Assembly (NCBI GenBank): GCA_964442745.1
Contig: CAYUAI010000045.1
Location: 1 to 31,859 of the forward strand
Source of the DNA: CAYUAI01 sp964442745
Lineage (GTDB): Bacteria; Pseudomonadota; Gammaproteobacteria; S012-40
Length of the DNA: 31,859 nt
Reading direction: 5' to 3'
Position numbers and translations under genes: made by a program. Shown here piece after piece: positions 25,760 to 31,859 of this stretch. The notes below the pieces were generated by a model that worked only from the letters and a program-made list of their open reading frames with translations, was not told the DNA's origin and did no database searches. Every line of letters begins with the position of its first letter. The first letter of the stretch is position 1.

Positions 25760-25778
25760 TTAAACTTGTTAAGTTTAA
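25760..25778. promoter_or_regulatory. 19-base palindrome upstream of fabA, possible operator
   Basis: TTAAACTT (25760-25767), GTT, then AAGTTTAA (25771-25778): a perfect dyad. It sits 43 bases before the fabA ATG, overlapping where a -35 would fall if TATAGT (minus strand, 25736-25741) is the -10. Position suits a FabR- or DesT-like repressor, but the sequence was not matched to a known site. Confidence 0.45.
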
Positions 25779-26063
25779 TGGTTTGCTTCCGAGCATTGAT
25801 GTACCTTGCTAAGGTCGAGTAAACTAACACAATGGCTTAGGTTTTTCGAATAACAATGGTCTGTGTGTTTAATTAATAATCAAAAACGTCAGCCAGAAAA
25901 TGCCTAACAAGCGCTGTGATGACCTAAATGTCTAGAAGGCTATTCTTTGGTCTTAGCTTGACCCTTGATCGATGAAGGGTTTTTCTCTGCCTGGGCCGCC
26001 AAATTTAAATTTGAGCAGAAAACCCATGTGAAAAAGATATTTGCTGGTATTGAGAAGCTTATC
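25779..26063. other. intergenic stretch between DUF547 gene and fabA
   Basis: No gene is recognised. The minus-strand frame leading out of the DUF547 gene in another phase (to 25940) has no support as a gene. Two short similar phrases on the minus strand, CATTGTTATTCG and CATTGTGTTAG, lie about 25 bases apart near 25825-25860; meaning unknown. Confidence 0.4.
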
Positions 26064-26873
26064 TTATCGTTTATTGAGTGTCCAGTCATAGGGTAATTTT
26101 TCAATTTTAAGGCGTCGTGCATTTTCGCTCAGAAAGCGTTGTGCATCACTGGGTGCATATTGATAGATGAAGCTAATACGATCTTGCCGGGTTTTGCCAA
26201 AATCTTCTTTATATAAGTAGAAAATTTGTGAAATCGAAGCAAAGGGAATGAGTCTTCCGAAAAGATTATCTCTCGTGCCAATACGTAAGCCTTTTTGACT
26301 GTCTGCTAAAAAATTTCGAGTAGCTTGTTTCAATTGCTTGTGTAATTTTTCAGTACGATAAACTTCGGGATTAAGGTCGGCAGATGATGTTGATGCACGC
26401 ACGATGGCAAAGTGGATCAGTGGATCGCCCATCGGGCGTAAGTGTCGATGAAATATATCATCTAGGCTTAGCCGTAATTTACCAATCCGCCAGCGTTTGT
26501 CTTGCCAGCGGCGTGCCACCGGAAAATCAGGAATCTCTTTAATACTTTTAATTTGAGGCCAATAATCCAGAATGAGTCGTAATGTAAATGCATTGTAAGC
26601 ATTAATCATCAGTGATTTTGCTCGGCTACCATCGAGGCCGGTTAAATTTTGATCGGCTAAAATTTTAATGTAGTTTTCCAGGGGTTCTCGATCTCGATTT
26701 AAGTTTTCATAATCGACTTTGCCATTGACCACCACGGAACGGAGAATATTTTCATAGCTTTTTAAGGCTTTTTCGTAGGGGTCTTTCGGTGCTGCATTTA
26801 TTGAGAGGGCAAAAAAACAACCGAGGCTTGTCAAGAGTAAATAGCAGCCGACACGAGCGTTATTAATTAACAT
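26064..26873 (-). CDS. DUF547 secreted protein lacking the usual cysteines
   Basis: 269 aa. A signal peptide covers about residues 1-28 (hydrophobic core to SINA/APKD). The DUF547 core is clear: SLMINAYNAFTLRLILDYWP, then IGKLRLSLDDIFHRHLRP and HFAIVRASTSSADLNPEVY. In most members that last segment has two cysteines (pattern like C-A-S-x-S-C-P-x-L); here they are arginine and serine, so any thiol role is lost. The family function is not firmly known. GAGGAG six bases before ATG supports the start. A large palindrome lies between it and the TrpD2 gene on the same strand. Confidence 0.8.
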   Translation of the reverse strand: MLINNARVGCYLLLTSLGCFFALSINAAPKDPYEKALKSYENILRSVVVNGKVDYENLNRDREPLENYIKILADQNLTGLDGSRAKSLMINAYNAFTLRLILDYWPQIKSIKEIPDFPVARRWQDKRWRIGKLRLSLDDIFHRHLRPMGDPLIHFAIVRASTSSADLNPEVYRTEKLHKQLKQATRNFLADSQKGLRIGTRDNLFGRLIPFASISQIFYLYKEDFGKTRQDRISFIYQYAPSDAQRFLSENARRLKIEKLPYDWTLNKR

Positions 26874-26942
26874 GAATTCTCCTCATGACATGCGAAGTGC
26901 TGTGCTTGCTGAATGACTCTATTATAAACCACTATTCAGCCG

Positions 26943-26983
26943 GTGTTCTCAATTATTCTGGCCGTTAGAATAATTGAGAACAC
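26943..26983. repeat. 41-base perfect palindrome, 17-bp arms
   Basis: GTGTTCTCAATTATTCT (26943-26959) and its exact inverse (26967-26983) flank a 7-base loop. It lies 70 bases upstream of the DUF547 ATG and 88 bases past the end of trpD2 (minus strand order). It lacks a T run on either side, so it is not a typical terminator. Confidence 0.6.
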
Positions 26984-27070
26984 GCTCCAATGGTTATCGA
27001 GAGAATATTTCCTTTTAGTGATTAATTTTCATTCTGACGTGGACTGGGGTGTGATCATATTGGTTGTTAT

Positions 27071-28084
27071 TTAGTCGTTCGATAATGGATAAGTCTCTTT
27101 GGTGCGATTTGACCACATTTTTTCGGCCAGTGCGATTGCCTCACCAATGCATTTTGCACGTTCCGTGAAATACAATGCTAATCCGGCAGTACTGATAATG
27201 GCGTGATGACCATAATGATCAAGCTGGGTGCCGCGCCACACATCGACGAGTTTAGTTAGCACCAGGTTGTCTTCTTTAGTTTGGCGCTGATTGACACGTG
27301 CTGGCCAGTCAGTCTCCAAGAGTTCGCCATTTTTCAGCCAATGAATGACGGTATTATTATCGGGCCGGCACTCCGACTCGCCACCGTCACCCCGAAAGCT
27401 GATCAAATTGTATTGATTCAGTTGTTGTCCGGCCTGCTGATGGATGATTAAATAACCCGGATGAAAAATACCCTGAATGGAATAAGGTGCGTTGCATGGG
27501 TTGATCATTCTGGCGACTGTATGGACTGGCGAGCGTAATCCTAGCAAGGGTCGTAAATCGATTAATGTTTGTAATTTAGGTGATAAAACACGCAATGGTA
27601 AAAAAGCGAAATGATGCTGCGTGATGCGATGCATTGCCTCTGACATCGAAGCGGCCGGTGTGATGCCTAAGGTGGCTAAAGCCTCTTCGGTATAGAGACG
27701 GCCCTGAGTATGGCCGCTGGTACCGTGCATTAATATTTTTATGCCGTTTTCCGCTAATAGGAGTGCGGCAAGTACAAACCAAGGCAGATGGCGTCGCTTA
27801 CCGGCATAAGATGGCCAATCTAGATCAATGGTTTGATTGACGCTGTTCAGTAATGGCGCTAAATGCGATGTCACCGCTTGGGTAAATCCGGCGATTTCTG
27901 CAGGGGTTTCTTCCTTCACCCTCATCAGCATTAAAAAGGCCCCCAGTTGAATATCTTGCACTTGTTCGGCAAGTATCATGCGCATGGCATCATAGGCTTG
28001 TTGATGAGTTAAGGCACGTGAACCGCGCTTTCCGCGACCAAGAATTTGAATAAAAGGGGCAAATGGATGTTCAATATTCGGCAT
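27071..28084 (-). CDS. ybiB: TrpD2/YbiB-type anthranilate-phosphoribosyltransferase-like protein
   Basis: 337 aa, matching the YbiB/TrpD2 group: ILGRGKRGSRALTHQQAYDA near the start, GAFLMLMRVKEETPAEIAGF, DWPSYAGKRRHLPWFVLAAL, MHGTSGHTQGRLYTEEAL, LRPLLGLRSPVHTVARMINP and FRGDGGESECRPD. It has the nucleoside phosphorylase-II/PRTase fold of TrpD, but the enzymatic GTGGD motif is replaced and E. coli YbiB binds nucleic acid and is LexA-controlled (family knowledge). No LexA site was found upstream here. No clear ribosome site precedes the ATG. Confidence 0.85.
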   Translation of the reverse strand: MPNIEHPFAPFIQILGRGKRGSRALTHQQAYDAMRMILAEQVQDIQLGAFLMLMRVKEETPAEIAGFTQAVTSHLAPLLNSVNQTIDLDWPSYAGKRRHLPWFVLAALLLAENGIKILMHGTSGHTQGRLYTEEALATLGITPAASMSEAMHRITQHHFAFLPLRVLSPKLQTLIDLRPLLGLRSPVHTVARMINPCNAPYSIQGIFHPGYLIIHQQAGQQLNQYNLISFRGDGGESECRPDNNTVIHWLKNGELLETDWPARVNQRQTKEDNLVLTKLVDVWRGTQLDHYGHHAIISTAGLALYFTERAKCIGEAIALAEKMWSNRTKETYPLSND

Positions 28085-28474
28085 AAGTATATTTCAATGA
28101 CCATTATTTAGCGTATATTATTACTTGTTTTTGCGCCTGAGGCAAAAGGGTAAGCACTGATGAGTGCCTAAAATGATCGGCGGCGGGCCTAGATAAAGTT
28201 ATTGATTCGTTTGCCGCTAGCACAGGATATTAGGCATGGGCGGTGCCCATTTCTGAGTTATCAAGTAATGGATTGATTGCTCTTTATTTAGCGCTTCTCA
28301 CTGAATTTTAGGCGATTAATCCTTGCCATTTGCCCTTGACATTGAAGATGAGGGACAGATTGAGCAGTCTGTGAGCGAGTCAATTAATCATAATGTTTCT
28401 GGGGGAAAAATGCTAATCATTGACTCTATCCAGGCCATTAAATTCATTGCTGCCGCGGGTTAGTTTTCGAGGTT
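28085..28474. other. intergenic stretch before the signalling operon
   Basis: It separates the divergent ybiB and the three-gene operon. It contains a small GGGC-GGT-GCCC hairpin near 28230 and a 46-codon open frame at its right end (listed separately). No promoter of good quality was found for either side. Confidence 0.4.
28323..28463 (+). CDS. possible 46-aa ORF or gene remnant before the signalling operon
   Basis: From TTG (28323-28325) to TAG (28461-28463) the plus strand encodes LPFALDIEDEGQIEQSVSES and then GGKMLIIDSIQAIKFIAAAG. This has strong protein-like character but no recognised family. There is no ribosome site at the TTG and a stop lies directly upstream, so it may be the tail of a truncated gene. 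It ends 11 bases before the next start codon. Confidence 0.25.
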   Translation: MPFALDIEDEGQIEQSVSESINHNVSGGKMLIIDSIQAIKFIAAAG

Positions 28475-28795
28475 ATGGAAAGAGTACTGCTTAAAAATTT
28501 AGCGTCAGAGATGACCATTGCCGATGACCTGCTCGGCAGGGATGGGCGTTTGTTGCTTAAGGTCGGTGCCGTGCTGACTGAAAAGCATATTCGGGCAATG
28601 AAAATCTGGGGCATACCCTATGCCTACATCAAGGTCGGTGAAGAGATCGAAGCTGATGACAAGGTCGCTCAGCAAAAAGCGGGTCATACCGACACGATTC
28701 CAACTGAATTATTGGGAAAGTTTAAGTTGGCGAATATGGATCATCCATTAATAAAAGAACTTTTTGAGCAAGCGGTGAAGCGTTATGAGCAATAA
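28475..28795 (+). CDS. standalone small domain resembling the N-terminus of HD-GYP-type proteins
   Basis: 106 aa, soluble. The segment EMTIADDLLGRDGRLLLKVG, AVLTEKHIRAMKIWGIPYAY and IKVGEEIE resembles the domain found before many HD-GYP and HDOD modules (pattern of 'initiate-degree, leads, ends with VYV/IKV'). The rest is an acidic linker and a helix ending VKRYEQ. It has no catalytic motif. It overlaps the HDOD gene by 11 bases (ATG at 28785 inside its last codons), so translation is coupled and the two products likely work together. Confidence 0.65.
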   Translation: MERVLLKNLASEMTIADDLLGRDGRLLLKVGAVLTEKHIRAMKIWGIPYAYIKVGEEIEADDKVAQQKAGHTDTIPTELLGKFKLANMDHPLIKELFEQAVKRYEQ

Positions 28796-29666
28796 CTACT
28801 CGCCAGCACTGCCGTTCGATATCGACCCGGTTCAATTAGTTAAAGAAAATATCAAATTAACATCACTGCCAACCATTGTTTTTAAAATAGATAAAGCGAT
28901 TAACAGTCCCTATACGACGAATCATGATATTGCGAAAATCATTAGCGGTGATCCCGATTTAGCCGCCCGCCTATTGCGTATTTCAAATAGTGCTTTCTTA
29001 GGTTATCCAACACGCATTGAGACGGTATCACAAGCGGTTTCTGTGGTGGGCACACAGCAATTGCGAGATCTGATTTTTGCAAGCACAGTCACCACATTGT
29101 TTAAAAAAATTCCAGAAAATATCTTAACGATGGAATCTTTCTGGCAGCACAGTATTGCTTGTGGCATTGTGGCGCGTTTACTTGCTGAGGTCGCATCATA
29201 TAAAAATACTGAGCGTTTTTTTGTGACAGGTTTGTTGCACGATATTGGGCGTTTGTTGTTATTAATTGTGATGCCCGATGTGATGCAAATTATTTTTAAA
29301 ATTAGTGAGCTTGAAGAGCGTTGTTTATTTGATGTGGAGGAAGAAGTGATGGGGTTTAATCACGCCTTGGTGGGTGGGCTCTTATTAAAAGAATGGCAGT
29401 TGCCTGATCGATTATGTGATGCTGTTTGTTATCATCATGCCCCCCATCAAGCCGAGCAGCATCGGATTGATGCCTCCCTGATTCACGTATCTGACATTAT
29501 TGTCACGGGCATCGGATATGGTAATAGTGGGGAAAAATATGTGCCGCCGCTCGATGATGATGTTTGGCAGGCACTTTCGTTTAATCATTTATCCTTGAGT
29601 AAATTGCTGGAGACGTTGGACCATCAGTTTAAAGAAGCGGTCAGTTTTGTATTGGATGTCGATTAA
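28785..29666 (+). CDS. HDOD domain signalling protein
   Basis: 293 aa. The HDOD domain covers about residues 20-220: LPTIVFKIDKAI, then IISGDPDLAARLLRISNSAF, VSQAVSVVGTQQLRDLI and the hallmark GLLHDIGRLLL at 149-159 followed by HALVGGLLLKEWQLPD and AVCYHHAP. HDOD proteins are usually non-enzymatic adaptor or output domains in bacterial signalling, linked to stress, motility or nucleotide signals. No other domain is attached. It starts within the upstream gene and ends three bases before the kinase-like gene, so all three form one operon. Confidence 0.9.
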   Translation: MSNNYSPALPFDIDPVQLVKENIKLTSLPTIVFKIDKAINSPYTTNHDIAKIISGDPDLAARLLRISNSAFLGYPTRIETVSQAVSVVGTQQLRDLIFASTVTTLFKKIPENILTMESFWQHSIACGIVARLLAEVASYKNTERFFVTGLLHDIGRLLLLIVMPDVMQIIFKISELEERCLFDVEEEVMGFNHALVGGLLLKEWQLPDRLCDAVCYHHAPHQAEQHRIDASLIHVSDIIVTGIGYGNSGEKYVPPLDDDVWQALSFNHLSLSKLLETLDHQFKEAVSFVLDVD

Positions 29667-29669
29667 TCT

Positions 29670-31844
29670 ATGAGTTTGCAAACAATAAAAAAAGAATTGT
29701 TTTATGGACAAAAACATGATCTTCAAGTTCATGAATATAAACATATTGTCAAATCGTTAGAACTTATTACCGATTTAAACAGTAATAAATTCGTTTGGCA
29801 CAGCCATCACCAAAAGGCTGAGAGGCTCAGCCAATGCATTAAAACCGTGAGTCAAATTATTCCTTTTTACATGTCCGCAATGTATTTGATTGATGAGGAT
29901 GGATTAGATATCTCACTCAGTCAATGTTTGCCGCGAGAGGCTAAAGATCAATTTTCTGAATATCTGGAACAGTTCATTGACGATGGTACCTTGGGCTGGG
30001 TCATTAATCAACCTAAAGCCATTGAGTTGCCAGAGAAACATAAAAATGAAACCCATATTTTTCACATTATCGCCACTAAAAACCGTGTGCTTGGTATTTT
30101 TTTTGGTGTGTTAGCGGGTAGTCAACGAGTCAATCCCGTCTTTCTTGATTTAGTTTCGCTTGTCTTTGGCCAGTGTGCTTCTCATATGGAATCCGATGAT
30201 TTGGCTTGCCAAATTGAACGGACTGAACAGGCTTATAAAGCCCAACGGGGTCAATGCTGTGATGAACTGAATTTAGCGAAAGAAAAACAGCCGTTTGATA
30301 ATGACGCTGATACTTTGCTGGGGGATCGTTGCCGACGTGACATGGATCGTTATTTACGTGAGATGAATCGTGCATTAGTCTTGCTTCAGGAAACTAAACT
30401 GAGTGATCAGCAGCGAAGCTTGTTGAATGAGGTGACTCAATCAGAGCATAAGATGGATAACTTGCTCAATTTATCGTTGCCATTGAGTAACAATGAGCAG
30501 GCTGAAACTAATTCGGCTGCCCATCAAATTTTTAATGTCGCTGATCATATCGACGACGTGTTACAGCAGATGGCAAACCAGGCATTTGACAAAGGGCTAG
30601 ATATTCAAAGTGTCATATCGCCTGATATACCCCGCTGGCTGACTGGCGACGCACAATACTTACAGCAGCTATTAAAACATTTAATCACCAATGCGATCGA
30701 ATATACGCCCACTGGATCGGTCATTGTTCGGCTGAATCAGGTTGATGTCCCAGCCAATATCTGCATGTTGAAATGTGCCATCGAAGATACTGGCGTTGGC
30801 CTGATTTCAAAAGTGAAACAACGTATTCAGCGCTATCTTTCTTCTCCGAACTTGGCCGTGTCTGACACACCGCTCAATATTGGCTTTGGGTTAGCCGCCT
30901 GTAAAAAATTAGTGCAGAGTATGCATGGCCAAATGGGCATGTATAGCCAGTTTGGCCAAGGCAGTGTGTTTTATTTTATTGTACCGTTTTCGATCGCTAA
31001 TAAGCCAACGGAGAGACAAAAAATACCGGTCCATTTAACATTAATCACAAAAAATAAGCCGTTGATGGAGTCGGTGAGTGCAAAAGTTGATGGCATGATC
31101 GCTGGGTACTCGGTATCCTCTAGCCTAGAGGCGTTAACTCAGGTAGACCGTTCTGCGGGGTGGCCAGTTTGTCTCATTGATGAACCTATTTTAGACGATG
31201 CGTCCTTGTCGTTATTGAAGCGTGATGATTTTGATCCGCAAGCGACGTTGATTTTATTGAGCAAGGAGGTGCTGTTAGGTGAGTTGAAGAATTTGACCTC
31301 CTATGATGGTTTTGATTTTATGTTAAGCAAGCCATTGCCTGGCCAGGTTTTATTGAATCGCTTAAAAGCGGTTGTTGATACACACCATAGCATGAGTGTG
31401 ATGGCAAGCTTGAGTCCATCAATATTTAGCGTTGATTCACAAGCTACCTTCAAAGCGCTGGTCATTGAAACTCATTTGTTATCTCAAGAGATTAGCTCGT
31501 CGTTATTAAAAAAAGTGGGTTGTCAGGTTGATATCGTTGATGATGGTGATGCCGCATTACTTGCGTTAGCCTGCGTGCAATATGATCTCATCTTTATTGA
31601 TTGTCATTTAACTATCACTGGTGCTTATCAAACAGCCTTGAAAATAAGAGCGTTGGAACAGAGTGAAGAACGTCCGAGAGTACCGATCATTGGCATGGTG
31701 AAAGAGGTTGCTCAAGACCTTAGCGCTCGCTGCCTGGAGGCGGGCATAGATGACTTATTAGTGAAACCTATCAAACCAGACAGGCTGCGCAAAGTCATCT
31801 TGAAGTTATTAGTGGTTACCGAGCTTGGGCAGCCTATCATTTGA
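29670..31844 (+). CDS. GAF-histidine-kinase-like protein with two receiver domains, degenerate phospho-acceptor
   Basis: 724 aa, cytoplasmic. Domains in order: GAF-like sensor (about 50-190), dimerisation helices (about 215-275), HATPase (285-440) with N341, DTGVGL (373-378) and GFGLAA (405-410), receiver 1 (455-570, D504, K554) and receiver 2 (590-715, E600, D644, K699). The usual SHEIRTPLN box is replaced by RRDMDRYLREMN (222-233), so R223 stands where the histidine should be. Receiver 2 has VIETH where VVEDN is typical and lost the switch threonine (IIGMV). It is coupled to the HDOD gene. The ATP site looks intact, so it may sense and bind ATP without classical phosphotransfer. Confidence 0.85.
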   Translation: MSLQTIKKELFYGQKHDLQVHEYKHIVKSLELITDLNSNKFVWHSHHQKAERLSQCIKTVSQIIPFYMSAMYLIDEDGLDISLSQCLPREAKDQFSEYLEQFIDDGTLGWVINQPKAIELPEKHKNETHIFHIIATKNRVLGIFFGVLAGSQRVNPVFLDLVSLVFGQCASHMESDDLACQIERTEQAYKAQRGQCCDELNLAKEKQPFDNDADTLLGDRCRRDMDRYLREMNRALVLLQETKLSDQQRSLLNEVTQSEHKMDNLLNLSLPLSNNEQAETNSAAHQIFNVADHIDDVLQQMANQAFDKGLDIQSVISPDIPRWLTGDAQYLQQLLKHLITNAIEYTPTGSVIVRLNQVDVPANICMLKCAIEDTGVGLISKVKQRIQRYLSSPNLAVSDTPLNIGFGLAACKKLVQSMHGQMGMYSQFGQGSVFYFIVPFSIANKPTERQKIPVHLTLITKNKPLMESVSAKVDGMIAGYSVSSSLEALTQVDRSAGWPVCLIDEPILDDASLSLLKRDDFDPQATLILLSKEVLLGELKNLTSYDGFDFMLSKPLPGQVLLNRLKAVVDTHHSMSVMASLSPSIFSVDSQATFKALVIETHLLSQEISSSLLKKVGCQVDIVDDGDAALLALACVQYDLIFIDCHLTITGAYQTALKIRALEQSEERPRVPIIGMVKEVAQDLSARCLEAGIDDLLVKPIKPDRLRKVILKLLVVTELGQPII

Positions 31845-31859
31845 TCTCGCTTGATCTTT

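Noticed and set aside
25961..25985. ACCCTT-N8-AAGGGT hairpin followed by T residues on the plus strand
   Set aside because: It would terminate plus-strand transcripts, but no plus-strand gene lies upstream; on the minus strand, where the DUF547 gene ends, there is no T run after the stem.
28085..28140. LexA box upstream of ybiB, since the E. coli homologue is SOS-controlled
   Set aside because: No CTGT-N8-ACAG pattern is present near the start.
1..31859. CRISPR arrays, tRNA and rRNA genes
   Set aside because: No regularly spaced direct repeats of CRISPR type, no T-loop GTTCRA motifs in cloverleaf context and no rRNA segments were seen on reading both strands.

Overview
The window looks like a gammaproteobacterial chromosome segment. 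The markers are an adjacent fabA-fabB pair, an lgt-thyA pair, a monomeric NADP isocitrate dehydrogenase, a DUF1456 (YehS-type) protein, a TrpD2/YbiB homologue and flagellar fliK. The species cannot be named from the sequence. A PEP-CTERM protein and a broken sulfide dehydrogenase flavoprotein point to a free-living, possibly sulfur-oxidising ancestry. Several wrecked genes sit between intact ones (transposase, fccB, a P-loop ATPase, a BrnT-type toxin, and fliK with two frameshifts), so the genome appears to be shedding accessory functions.

Layout. 1-780: decayed coding scraps. 783-6731: surface-polysaccharide genes (methyltransferase, flippase, polymerase on +; wecB and a WcaI-type glycosyltransferase on -). 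The + strand part is visibly richer in A+T than the rest. 7080-8440: a dead IS transposase joined to a dead fccB, then a 254-bp element with terminal inverted repeats; a 104-bp relative with the same ends lies at 17325-17428. 8995-10596: lgt-thyA. 10637-11158: DEDDh exonuclease. 11375-12166: remains of a BREX/DUF6079-like ATPase and a BrnT-type toxin. 12347-13213: secreted spondin-domain PEP-CTERM protein. 13582-15807: icd. 15942-16542: a 43-codon small ORF overlapping a DUF1456 gene. 16620-17126: cold-shock gene with a near-consensus promoter, long leader and terminator. 17455-19082: frameshifted fliK coupled to a FlhB C-terminal-domain gene. 19189-20079: NmrA-type reductase. 20357-23734: an exported M1-M28-PDZ peptidase. 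23972-25717: fabA-fabB for unsaturated fatty acid synthesis. 26064-28084: DUF547 protein and TrpD2. 28475-31844: a three-gene signalling operon (standalone 106-aa domain, HDOD protein, GAF-histidine-kinase-like protein without the phospho-acceptor histidine).

The intergenic spaces are rich in long, mostly perfect palindromes (12232, 23746, 23856, 25760, 26943). No tRNA, rRNA or CRISPR array was recognised. The strongest candidates for something little described are the 106-aa/HDOD/degenerate-kinase operon, the M1-M28-PDZ fusion, the mini-element pair, and the small ORF coupled to the DUF1456 gene. None of these can be called new without database searches.
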